The notes below the pieces were generated by a model, which did not search any database, was not told the DNA's origin, and was given only the letters and a program-made list of their open reading frames with translations. Shown here piece by piece: positions 31,305 to 41,908 of a stretch of 64,000 nt of DNA (positions are counted from its first letter, which is position 1; every line of letters starts with the position of its first letter). This DNA comes from Leidyana gryllorum EB-2025a (taxonomy: Eukaryota; Apicomplexa): positions 186,001 to 250,000 of the forward strand of contig JBLWGC010000213.1 in the NCBI GenBank assembly GCA_048772705.1, read 5' to 3'. The position numbers and the translations under genes are program-made.

Positions 31305-32147
31305 ATGGAGGAGTACGGCAAGAAGAAGAAGTCACGCTCAAAGACTCCGAAAGCTCCTTACAAGGATGAGTCGATGGAAGATGAGCACATGGAGATGATA
31401 AAGGAAGTTGTCCCAACCGTCCTGGCTCCACTTTCAGCAGAAGTCCAGATGGCTGAGATGGAGGAGGAGAATCAGGCCGTGACTGAACAGTTCACTGCCA
31501 TTGGTGCTCAGAGCATCACAGCTAGTGGAGTGCAAGCCGTTCCAATGAGAGAGGGGGCGATAAAAATGAGACGGATCCCCGTTCCCCCCAACCGTCAGAC
31601 ACCTCTGAAAGCTAACTGGGAGGAACTGATAGAGCCATTGGTGGTTCAGATGAAGCTGCAAGTGCGCTTCAATACCGCTACTCGCAATGTGGAAATCAGA
31701 CCCGCTCCCTCCAACCAAGGCAATGACGCTTCTCTGGAAAAGGCAGCCGAATATGTCAGAGCATTCCTTCTTGGATTCAGTTTGATCGATATAACAGCCC
31801 TCCTGAGAATGGAAGACATGTTCTTGCAGTCCTTTAGGGTAAGAATGGATCTTTTGGCGCACACTATATTCTGATTTGTGCAGGTGACTGATGTCAAGCG
31901 ATTGGTTAATGACAATTTGGGTCGTGCTATTGGGCGCATAGCCGGCAAAGACGGGAAGACTAAGTATGCTATAGAGAACGCAACACGCACCCGGATAGTA
32001 ATTGCTGATAGACAAATTCACTTGATGGGATCCGCTGAGAACATCATCTTGGCCAGAGACTCAATCTGCTCCCTCATTCTCGGAACTCCACCCGGGAAGG
32101 TGTACAATCACCTTAGAGTTGTAGCTCGCAGACAAAAGGAGCGCTAA
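31305..32147 (+). CDS. PNO1: PNO1/Dim2, 40S ribosome assembly KH protein
   Basis: Pre-rRNA-binding factor needed for 18S 3' end formation in the late 40S precursor, working with NOB1 and near RIO1. Exons 31305-31838 and 31884-32147 (45-bp intron) give 265 aa. The N-terminus is Lys-rich and then acidic. The conserved core begins at KMRRIPVPPNRQTPLKANWEEL and the degenerate plus canonical KH region ends with GRAIGRIAGKDGKTKYAIENAT, followed by IHLMGSAENIILARDSICSLILG and the typical end GKVYNHLRVVARRQKER. The stop codon TAA overlaps the stop codon of the converging gene. Confidence 0.95.
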
Positions 32148-35100
32148 TCCCGCTTCACCAGCCAATTGCGTCGTTGCTCAATCCACTGCAAGATTTTATC
32201 ACTAACCATCTATTCACCATTCGCTTCTCACCTCTTTCGTAGTTCTCTCTAATTCACTCGGTACCATCCACACTGGGTGGGTAGGTAAGAACTTCTCGCC
32301 ATTTGTCACTGGTATCGTCCACTGCAAAATGAAGCGTCACACACGCGCTGCACACACAGAGACACGCTCACCTTTCCGCTTTTCACTCGCTCAGCACGAC
32401 TCGGGTCCAACACCGGATCCAATAGCGTCCGCTCAGGTAGATAGACCCTCTTCGCCATCTGTAACTCACTATATGCGTCCAGCAACTTGAGTTGATCCCC
32501 TTTTGGGGTTCCACTCATCGACCAAGGCATCAAGCACAGAGATCGTATGTCACGGGCGGTGCCTGTCACGCATTCCTGGTGAAGGACATGCGACGGATTC
32601 ACCCGCTCCCGTGATTCAGTGATGTCCAGCTTGTCCAAACAATTAGGCTCGGTACACACGCGTCTCAGCAACTCGGCCATACCGCAGGCGTCATACAAAG
32701 TGACTTTCCGCACCCGTTCCTTGGTATGGATGGCCTGTCTATAACACTCGCTGGGCAGCAGGAAGCTCGGCTTGTCTGCAAAGGATGTGTCGCAGATCAA
32801 AGGGGACAGGTCATCGAGGAACGTCAGACAGAGGCCCCCCCTTAGGCTCTGTGCGGCTGCAGTCAGACGATCCCAGTCTCTGGGCTTCGCTTTGACGCAC
32901 TGTAAGAGCATCGCATTGTGGGGGGTCTTCTGGCTCTCAGACAGAAGCCGGTAGTTGAGTACCATTCCACTCAGGTCCTCAAACTTGCCCGTCCCATACG
33001 CCTGGAAGACGCTGCTCAGGTATGATTCACGGAACTGCACATAGTTCTGCTCATCTTGGGGGCTGTTATACCTGTCATTGCGCGTGTCGTGAGGGTTCAA
33101 GTCGGTGTGTGTGTGACTTACGGTGGAGCGGCCCAGCGCGTGGTACCAGCCTCTCGGATCCACCGCAATGAGACTTCCTGGACGCTGCGAATGGCCAATG
33201 CGTTCATCCAAGCGCGCCACTCTTTCAAATGGCCGAGATAGACATCCGTTGTTGTCAGCAACAAGACCAGGACGGGACAGAGGTGTACCGGATCCATTGC
33301 GAGTCGCGCTTGCAGAAAGTCCATGATGAACTGTTTGAGGAAGCGATTGACGTCTATTGTGGCTGAGTCCATAACATTACGTTTGGACCCATCCAGGAGG
33401 GCCGCTTCGACCGCCAACATTATGAAGGGCTCAACGACATTGAAGGAGCTTCTCCACAGCCACTTTTGCAGGTGATCAACAGGCCCGACTTGTAGATGTT
33501 CCCACAAGGCTTCAATCTGTTGCAGTACGAATTGCGAAATAACAGAGTCTCCAATGTGCGACACGTCGCCGGTCAATGAATCTGAAGTCGCAGCAAAGAT
33601 GTTGGTGGGACAGGACACATCGCAGACCTCACCCAATTGAATAACCAGTCGTGCGAGTACCAAAAACTTGCACACTCCTCCAGTGTTAGCCTTCAGGATG
33701 CCGCCTTCTGCTGAAACTTGGCCAACAGTGGCGCCCAAATGGTCGAGCAGACCTTTCCGCAAAGTATACATTCCTCGCCTCTGCTTCGACAAGGCCATGG
33801 CGACCACGAGCCCGCGGCAGTCGCTATAGGTCAATGCCCATCTTTTCGTGTCCAGCGGTTCCGCCTTGATGAGACAATTGCACAGCTCAGCAGCCTGTGA
33901 CTCTGTCAACATGTCCGGGCCCAAATTGGCGATAAATCTGCTGAGCCCGGCGATTCGAGCATCCAGTGTTAAGCTCTCTTTCCGCAAACACTCTGAGAAG
34001 AGGAGATCCACTCTCTCTCTCTGCTCAGTACTCGACTCGAACTGACTCGTCAACCGACCAAATAAGCCCAAAGCCAAAGAGAAGGGCCAAACCTCGTAGC
34101 TGCCGAGACATTCACTCTGGACGCTCACACGCACACACAATCAAACTCACGGGCTGAGCTCGGGGGCCATAATTGGGGTTAAGGCGCCGACGGCGAAATC
34201 GAGTTTTTCCTTTGCGGAGGGTCGTTTCCGGATGTCAACCGCCAACGAGACGACTTCCACTCTCCAAGCGTTGAAGCTCTCGATTTCGAGAGCCAACGAG
34301 TTCATATCTCGAACCGCAGCCTTACAGATGTCTGTGGAGGAAGGTCGGGGTGTGAGTGCGTGGGTGGGAGTCGACACTCACCGTCCAAAGCTTTCTGGGC
34401 GTCTGCCAACGGCACAATCTCCAGATACGCCTCCCGCATGAGCCAGAGACGCAGTCGACACCAATAGACTGTGGAGGATCGCTGATGATTGGGGGGGAGG
34501 CTAAGGTTTCTTACGCGCAGTGATTAATGATTTGTTGGTACGCTCATCGGGGTGGCGTAGAGGGGCATTACGGAGACATTCCCACTCATCTGTGACCTCC
34601 TGAACGAGAGTGGCGGCGACTCCCAGCTGAACATTGGCCCGTTTTTCCTCCTTTTCAGTGATACTGGGCTCCTGTCGAGTCAAGGCTGCCTCGTACAAGA
34701 GACACCAGGCTTCACGGAGTTTGTCAGTGGCCCGACTGACAAAGGGGAGGCCCGGCTGGGCACGACACAGACGTGCGAGGTTGGCTAGACGGCCCAAGAT
34801 TTGACGCAACGGCCAGGGCGTGGCCTTCTGCTCAAAGGCCATACCCTCTGCCATCATGTAACCGATGCCCGCAAAGAGGAGCTCCCGATAGTTCTCTTCT
34901 TTGGATAAAACGTACTGACCAACGAGATCGCATATCTCGCCCATACTCGGACCTGGAAGAAGAGAGTGGAGAGAAAGATCACACCGTTCGTCTTACCCCA
35001 GCCGAGGGCCACTAGGACGTCCAAAACGAGTGAAGCAACATGCTGGAAGTTGTCAATAAAAGCTTCATTCGCAGCATAGCTCTCTGGTGTGGTAATGGTA

Positions 35101-35426
35101 CTAATGGCCGTAGCACCTTCCCGAAGGAGTTTGAGGAGTTCAGGGATCAATGTTTGAAGTCGAGGTATTGTGTCCGGGTCCGGAGAGTTGCGATACAGAA
35201 GACTAATCTCCCATCCCCTGCCATTCCGAATAATACCAGAACCAGCGCAACACGTCATTTCTTACATTACCCACGCTTTGCCTTCATTGTTAGTTGGTGG
35301 AGTCCATTTAGTCAGCACTCGCAGCCCCTTGGCCCACTGTCTCTGTGAGATTAGTGGCTGTAACTGACGCCGGACCTTCGCCGGAGGGACGAAATAGGGA
35401 ACTATCGGGTTTGTGAGCGCCTGCAT
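32144..35426 (-). CDS. Large alpha-helical protein, nine exons, possibly karyopherin-like
   Basis: Nine exons were assembled: 35426-35271, 35207-34997, 34952-34515, 34468-34382, 34331-34151, 34099-33122, 33071-32372, 32321-32232 and 32185-32144, with introns of 44-63 bp and matching phases throughout, giving 960 aa. The protein is almost wholly helical, with amphipathic stretches such as LRQILGRLANLARLCR and FLKQFIMDFLQARL, resembling HEAT/ARM-type solenoids. Size and composition would fit a karyopherin (exportin or importin), but I see no diagnostic motif and leave it unnamed. The first intron (63 bp) is the least certain. The last exon encodes EWIEQRRNWLVKRD and stops within the PNO1 stop codon. 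Confidence 0.68.
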
Positions 35427-35632
35427 CAGCACTTTTTTTCGGCCTCGACACTACTTGGTCAACTAGACATACTCTCAGACCAATGTCAGAACTACTGCAA
35501 AAACGCTCTCACCACACCCAACACCAACTCCACTCAGAACAAACACACAAAATCTCCACCCACGACGACGACGACGTCTCAGATCAACGAGTATGCTGTC
35601 GCCAGGAGACACAGTGAGTGACGGTTATTGTC

Positions 35633-35664
35633 CTATATATACACACACGCGCGCACACACGCGA
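35633..35664. repeat. TA/CA/CG dinucleotide tract upstream of the 960-aa gene
   Basis: CCTATATATACACACACGCG and a following GCACACACGCG form a short mixed dinucleotide tract between the 960-aa gene start (35426) and the PPWD1 stop (35690). It includes the only TATATATA box-like run near a start, but lies about 210 nt from the ATG. Confidence 0.6.
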
Positions 35665-35689
35665 TTGGTCAATGTCAGTCAATGTTTCA

Positions 35690-38393
35690 CTAAGCGGGTG
35701 GTGCTTCTTCTGTGATCCTAATGGTTAGAATTTTGATATCTTTCAATGGTCTGTCTTCCAGGTTAGTGCGCGTTTCTTCAATCTCGTGGACAACACTCTG
35801 ACCCTCTTCGACTCGGCCGAACACAGTGTGTTTGCCGTCCAAGAAGGGAGTGGGAACTGTGGTGATGAAGAACTGCGATCCGTTGGTATTGGGCCCGGCA
35901 TTGGCCATTGACACAGTGTACGGTCTATCGTGCTTCAGCTTCCGGCAGAACTCGTCCGCGAACTCTCCGCCCCAGATCGACTCGCCTCCGGTACCGTCTC
36001 CACGCGGATCGCCCGTCTGCACCATGAATCCCCGAATTACCCGATGGAAGACGATCCCATCGTAGTATTTTCGCTGAGCGTGGACAGCAAAGTTCTCCAC
36101 TGTTCTCGGACACTCGTCGGGGAAGAGTGTGATCTTGATGTCTCCGTATGTGGTATGTATGGTGGCACGGGTCGCTCGTCTGATCAGAAGCTGCTTTGAC
36201 TCCTCGCCACCCGGAGCGGCGGATTTGTATTGGCCCGCAGTGATACTCGCCTCCTCGGTGTTGAGCGTCTCATTTTGTGAGTCCCGCGTCGCATCGATTG
36301 GCACTTCGTAGGGGGTGAAAACATAAAATCTCGCTGATTTGTAGGCCGTGGCGACGAGCAGCGGGACTTGGACGGACTGCTCAGTGTACCCAGACGCGGA
36401 AGTGAAGCCGAGGAGTCGGGAACCGCTCTGTGCATTGGGCACGAGAGCGAGAGTGGTGAATCGCAGCGAGGATTCATTCTTCCCGATGGCACCCACCACC
36501 TTGTTATCGGCCAACCGAAGGACTTTCATCCCCACCATAGTGGGATAGATAAGAAACTGTTGCGTTTCATCGAAAACGAGAGTCTGGCGACAATGAGAGT
36601 CTCCGATAATCTCTTTTTCGGATACGACTCGTTTGTCAAAGTCCGCTTGAGGCAGTTTGACGACAGAGTGTTCGGTGGACTTGGCTTGCAGCTCCACCTG
36701 GGCGGAGACACTCTCATCGATCACTTTCCGTATCTTTCCGGTTTGGACTCGTAGCACTCGCAGTTTGCCGTCGGCTCCGAGTATAGCGAGATTCCGTCCC
36801 ATGGGACAGAGATTCATCGCGGTGGCGTAGGTTTTATCCTTTTGCAGACAATAGAGATCAGTCTCAGACTTGAATGTGAACTTGAGAAAGTTGGGATGTG
36901 ATTTGGAGTTGGCCGCCGGGTACCCCTGGTGGAAGTCCGGGACCCAAAACTCTATTCCGCCAGCCTTGTCTGTGCTGATGACGAAGCCGCCCGGATGATT
37001 GAGCATTATGTGGACTCCATTCTTGAGATGGCGTTTGAAAGGCGGTATTTTCTTCAACGCGGGCGAGTCTATCAGGGGGACCAGGTGGACTACCGGACTG
37101 TCACGATCCGATCTGTGTGGGGGTAAAAGATTGAATGATCGATTATTCTCACTTACACGGCGACGAGAGAATCGTTTCGGTCTGGGCCCTCGATGAAAAT
37201 GGCGCATTCTGGGGCAAAGGACAATTCTGTCCGATGTATCATATCAAAGTCAATGATATTATAGAGCTTCAGAGTGTTGTCATGCTGACCCACACTCAAC
37301 AATTGACTCTCATTCCCGTTAACGGTCATTGACTGCACCGGACCCACGTGAGCGCGGTACGTCTTGACGAACTCTAACCCCTGATTCCGCCGCTTCCAAA
37401 ACTTGACGTGGCCATCAAGTGATCCCGTCATTACAAACTCACAGCTCCGTGACACTGACACTGACACAACGAGGGAGAAACGGGTTGTGTCTTGAGAGTG
37501 GGCGAACACCATTTCGGCTTACCGTGAGTGACAGCTCGTCGATGCATGAAAGACTGAGTATATGTTCGAGACAGAGGCACACCAGCAATCACGTGCTGTC
37601 CGTCACTGGGCGGCCCATCACTCATCATATTCGCTTCTGCCACTCTGGACCGTTTCGAAGGCTGGCCAGGGGTGGTGGAATCGACCTTCAAGCCGCGTTT
37701 CCCTCCAGCATCCACGTTTTCCTCCCTCACAGAGTCTGGTTCTGGGGCAGAAGTCTTAGCACCCTGAAGATTCTCGGCATCCGCGCCATCTTCAACATCC
37801 GGGGCATTCGAGGTATCTTGACTGCTCGACTCAGCCGGGCTGTTTTGCCCGTCTTTCCGATCCCGAACCAGCTCTGCTTCGCCAGCCTCTGCTTCGCATC
37901 TGTCTCCCAGCCCAGCAGTGCCCACAGACTCTTTTTGAACGCCCCGTAGTCTGCGCTTAGCACCTTCTTTGCCCTCATTGGGTTCTTCAGAATCTTTGGC
38001 ATTGGGCAGATTGGGTCCACCAGCTCCACTGCTTTGCTCGTCACGTCCAACGCTTCGATTGCCTTCGCCCTCCACCACTCTGTCTCCACGTTTTTCAGCA
38101 ACTCCGTCGGTATGTTCGCCCATTCCTCTGTCAACGACATTATCCGCCTGACTGGAGCCATCAACTCGTCCAGCGAGCTCATCCCCCGGCGGATCAGAAG
38201 TGTTTGGCATCGGTCCACCGCCGGGATTCGTGGGCGAAGAACAGAACTCATGCGATTTGGACGTAAGTGCTCTTTCTTTTTGCTCTATTGGGTTGGGCAG
38301 CGCTTCGCTCACCGCAACACTCTGACTGGGAGCTAAAGCCGAGTCTTTTGGCTCAAAGGAACGTTCACTTTTATGATCCTCGTTGGGAATCAT
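35690..38393 (-). CDS. PPWD1: PPWD1-type spliceosomal cyclophilin with WD40 domain
   Basis: Peptidyl-prolyl isomerase of the late spliceosome. Exons 38393-37523, 37460-37157 and 37112-35690 (introns 62 and 44 bp) give 865 aa. The first junction restores [26 protein letters not shown], matching the start of the PPWD1 WD40 domain, followed by [13 protein letters not shown] and a full propeller up to about residue 690. The C-terminal cyclophilin domain has the active-site signature [17 protein letters not shown], with [19 protein letters not shown] downstream. An extra 250-residue N-terminus is acidic and rich in Glu, Ser, Gly and Arg and is not typical of the family. I start at ATG 38393 because the longer frame begins only with TTG. 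Confidence 0.92.
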
Positions 38394-38749
38394 CTCGCAC
38401 AACCACAAAAGTAGTGAAAACTGTCTGGTTGCTTATGACCTCAAAGTCTTGAGCACCGATCATTGCTGTCAGATTAGGCAGCGGCCTTTGCACCTCATCG
38501 ATCGGCGGGCTCATAACCAGAAGTGTGCGCCTTTGAGAGCACACACTCTCAAAAACAGTGCCAGTGGTTGGGGTTTCGCGCGAGTTCCGCCACCATGAAT
38601 TCGCAGTCAGCTCGGGCGGGTTCCGCCTGCGCGCATCAGCCTCACCAGCGCGGCTCCCAAACTATGTTTGACGGACTTGAGAGATTCTCAACTGGGACCG
38701 CGCCTGGTTCCTGGCGAGCCGGCTACGCCATGGATGGGTCTTTCTTTTC
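38394..38749. other. Intergenic, no gene supported
   Basis: A 356-bp gap between the PPWD1 start and the 3' end of the Pro-repeat gene on the same strand. A plus-strand frame from 38595 has a Kozak-like GCCACCATG but yields only 61 residues of no visible character and overlaps the next gene. Confidence 0.5.
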
Positions 38750-39991
38750 TCAATGCAACAGATTCTGGCGATACATATGATAGTCTGGATATTGGGTTCG
38801 AGGGGGACGGGGAGGTCTGGGATTGCGAGGCTGTCGCGGGACTCGAGGTTGACGCGGGTTTCGCGGGTTTCGCGGATCTCGCGGATTTCGGGGGTCCCTG
38901 GGAGTGCGAGGCTCTCGACCGGTTCCGACAACAGTGTCCAAACAACTCCCCAGAAGTGCAAAGGCGAGCCGAGCCAGAAAGTAGTAACCCAGGAAGATGA
39001 GGACGACCAATACCACTGGTGCCCCGATGATGCTCGCTAGCCAGGGAGCCACTCCATGTGTCTCTAACCAGCCGATTAATCGCTGACTGCCAAACAGTGA
39101 CGCGTTCCACGACGCGTTCCAAATGGCAGTAGAAACTTGAACAAAGATTCGCCAAGATACCGTGAGTATTATCCAGAGTTGCCGAGCACATCTGATTATG
39201 AAATGTTCCACTTGGGCGACTTCATCTTCGGAAGCCTCGGTGTCCTCATCGGTGGAACTCATTATCTCCGTTGGCATCGGCGCTGTGGATGTCTCCAATT
39301 TGGTATCAGACTCTTCGATAATAGCCACCTCTGTCGTCTGCGTGGTGGAAGACTCTGTCGTAGTAAAGTCAGTCGGACTCGTCATAGAGTCAGTCGGACT
39401 CGCCGTAGGATCGGTTGGGCGGATGTCGTGCACTGTTCCGGCGTCTCCTGATACCATGGCAGTCGTGGTGACCGCGCGGTGACCATCATGCCACCAATGC
39501 TCGATCTTTTCCCACTTCGACAAGTCAGATTCGTGGCCGTCTGAACGATGGTCTTCGATCTCTACAGGGCTCGAGGCGGCTGGAGAAGACGTCTCCAGAC
39601 CGCTTTGGGTACGGCCGACGGACGACTCTGGTGCCTTTCCTCGTAGCTCCTCCCAGACATGTTCGATCTGGTTCAGAGGCTTCTCAAACAGTCCGGGGGG
39701 ACGAACTGGCGGTGTTACAGTGACTTGTTGGGTGAGAACCGCGCGTGTTCGACTTTCTTGCTTTGAACCGATGGTTTCACGATGCTCCACAGCGTCAGTT
39801 TTGGTTAAGAGGTGATCGATGTATTTCCACCCACCCTCGAGCTGTTCATGAAGAACATTACGATCAAGAAATTTATGATCGATGTGATGATGTTTAGCCG
39901 TGCTTTGCAGATCACCACTCGTACTGATCTCCCCGTCCACACCCGCCGAGCGTAGAAGCGGTAACAATGTCAAAGAAAAGAAGAAGTACAT
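38750..39991 (-). CDS. Secreted/membrane protein with C-terminal PR-rich repeats
   Basis: Single exon, 413 aa. [20 protein letters not shown] reads as a signal peptide. A long Ser/Thr/Asp-rich probably extracellular part follows, with a short repeat [21 protein letters not shown]. Near residues 280-370 lies a hydrophobic block with a membrane helix pair, including [21 protein letters not shown]. The tail consists of tandem triplets R-x-P ([19 protein letters not shown]). The hydrophobic block matches that of the neighbouring gene (positions of LA-IIG-P-V and F-LL), so the two are paralogues. No known family recognised; a lineage-specific surface protein is likely. Confidence 0.72.
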   Translation of the reverse strand: MYFFFSLTLLPLLRSAGVDGEISTSGDLQSTAKHHHIDHKFLDRNVLHEQLEGGWKYIDHLLTKTDAVEHRETIGSKQESRTRAVLTQQVTVTPPVRPPGLFEKPLNQIEHVWEELRGKAPESSVGRTQSGLETSSPAASSPVEIEDHRSDGHESDLSKWEKIEHWWHDGHRAVTTTAMVSGDAGTVHDIRPTDPTASPTDSMTSPTDFTTTESSTTQTTEVAIIEESDTKLETSTAPMPTEIMSSTDEDTEASEDEVAQVEHFIIRCARQLWIILTVSWRIFVQVSTAIWNASWNASLFGSQRLIGWLETHGVAPWLASIIGAPVVLVVLIFLGYYFLARLAFALLGSCLDTVVGTGREPRTPRDPRNPRDPRNPRNPRQPRVPRQPRNPRPPRPPRTQYPDYHMYRQNLLH

Positions 39992-40032
39992 TCGTGGGGC
40001 GTTTCAACAAAATATTTACTGTCTCATAGCGA

Positions 40033-41881
40033 TCAACCCAACCAAGCACCACTATCGTGAGCCTTCCAAGTCGATCGAGCAACCACCCGCCTCGAGTAAT
40101 GGGGTTCCCCACTGTCTTCCGATGACTTAAAGGAAGGAGGAGGATTGTGCCTGCGCAATCTTACTCCCTGTCCGACATCTTGGCCACACGGAGGCCAATG
40201 TTTCTCTCCGAAAACAGATTCAGAGCGGTCAATAACGACGTTTCCCGGGTGATCTGTACTCGAACATGTAGAGAGGGAAGTGAGAGTGCTGTTTTTGGTG
40301 GGGCCGGTAGTAGTTTGGTGGTGAACCTCAGTTGCGCGATCATCTCTGGCGGCTCGGATACGAGCCTGCAACTCCACGCATGACCGCCAGAGAGCTGAGC
40401 AACCAAAAGACAGTGAGTCCTTGAGTACCGGTGTCACTGTTATCAGTAACTTAGCCACCACTGTCGCAAACGCTACAATTAGGTCCACCACTTTCAGGAT
40501 TAACAGTCCAAACGGCAGACCCAAGAAACGACCGATCAGAAGAGGCAGGATTACGGCTGGGTGCCCGATTATGCACGCTAAGAAGCGGGGGACTCTGGCC
40601 ATCATCAACAATTCGCACGCACTGGGTATCTCCGGCATCTTTGGCAGCTCAGGCAGCTTAGGCAGCTTAGGCAGCTCAGGCAGCTTAGGCAGCTTAGGCA
40701 GCTTAGGCAGCCCGAGTCGGAAATCGAGAACCCGTGAGCCGAAATCGCCGAGCTGCTGTTGGGCAGCTTTCGATGTCGCTAATGCACACAGTTTGGACAC
40801 ACCGATCAAATGTGCGACTCACCTCTCACGCGTTTGACTCCTGATACCACATTGGAAGCGGTGTTTGTAAGGGATCTAATCACCTGATGGTCACAATTCA
40901 GTGGATTTTAAATGTTCGAACGCACCCGGATGCCATGTGACTTGTCAGCTCTGTCCAGATTCCCATCAGCGTTTTTCGGTTCCTTCTTTGGGACCGTTAA
41001 TGCGTCTTCTTGGGCTGGGAAAGTGGAACGTATGTTGCCAAATGATGCGAGCCACTGCACCGCGTCGACCGCAGAAGCAACCGAAGATCCCAATCTGCTG
41101 CCCAACTCGGGATCCTGAGCGACTTCAGTTACCGCATTCGATGCGCTCTTGAGTTTCCCCACCACATCGACCTCTTTGATTGCATTCGATGCAATTTTTA
41201 CTTTGCCGACCACATCGACCTCTTTGATAGTCTCGGAGGCGATGTGCAGTCCTTCAGCCACTCGATCAGTCAATTTCATAGCTTGGATTGCGTCCACTGT
41301 GGCTGTCATTCGCTCTTGCAGGGCCTCCTGTGCGCGAACACGACCGCTTTGGATCGCGTCCACTGTGACTGTCATCTGTTCCCTGAAGGCTTCGCGAGCA
41401 CGACCGGATTGAATCGCTTTAACACCCTCCTCCACCGTTTGGCCGATCTTGTCGCCCAGTTTGGGGTCTCGGACGGTTTCAATGATAACTGAGGCTGTCT
41501 GCGCAACTGTATGCAACGCCTGGCGTGTCTCGGCAAGCGGTATCTCGCCCTTGGCTATGCTGCTCGTCACATCCGCGAGCCACCGCATCACGCCCGGCCG
41601 CCGGGGGGTACTACTCTTCTGCGGGTCGTCCGCTTCATTGTGCTCACCTCGGCGAGAGCGTCCTGCTGCAAGCTGTTCTGTGCAGCCTGGCAGTAAGTCA
41701 GCATAGCACACCGGATGGCGCGGGGCGATGTTATCATCGTGAACATTAATTCCATTGAAGGCTGTTTTTCCCTGCGGTGGTGGTGGTGGTGGCTGGGTTT
41801 TGGCAACATCCGACTCACTGTCTGCGCGGTGCAGCTACAACAAGCAGCAGCGATAGCGATCAAGACGGAGACGAGCCGCAT
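40033..41881 (-). CDS. Secreted/membrane protein with LPK repeats, paralogue of neighbour
   Basis: Four exons (41881-41648, 41618-40926, 40883-40823, 40778-40033; introns 29, 42 and 44 bp) give 577 aa. All junctions keep phase, so what looks like two genes is one. MRLVSVLIAIAAACCSCTAQ is a signal peptide. The middle holds imperfect repeats: VTVDAIQSGR/ATVDAIQAMK and SNAIKEVDVVGK, which are amphipathic helices. Next come nine or so LPK/LPE triplets (LPKLPKLPKLPELPK), then a hydrophobic block LACIIGHPAVILPLLIGRF shared with the gene downstream, and a polar Ser/Thr-rich tail. Unrecognised; probably a surface protein anchored by the hydrophobic block. Confidence 0.68.
40633..40712. repeat. 9-bp coding repeat, about eight copies
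   Basis: The plus strand reads GGCAGCTTA or GGCAGCTCA in tandem, encoding LPK and LPE on the minus strand. Copies differ only at one or two positions, so the array is young or homogenised. Confidence 0.85.
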
Positions 41882-41908
41882 CGCTGACTTTTATTGGGGG
41901 ATGGGCAT

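Noticed and set aside
32144-35426. Naming the 960-aa helical protein as a specific exportin
   Set aside because: Only size and helical character support it; no diagnostic motif could be identified by eye.
37727-38251. Minus-strand 174-codon frame in another phase over the PPWD1 N-terminus
   Set aside because: The PPWD1 phase continues into the conserved WD40 domain; the alternative phase has no continuation.
38668-39000. Plus-strand 110-codon frame with [17 protein letters not shown] repeats
   Set aside because: It is the reverse of the PR-repeat tail of the minus-strand secreted protein; repeats keep opposite frames open.
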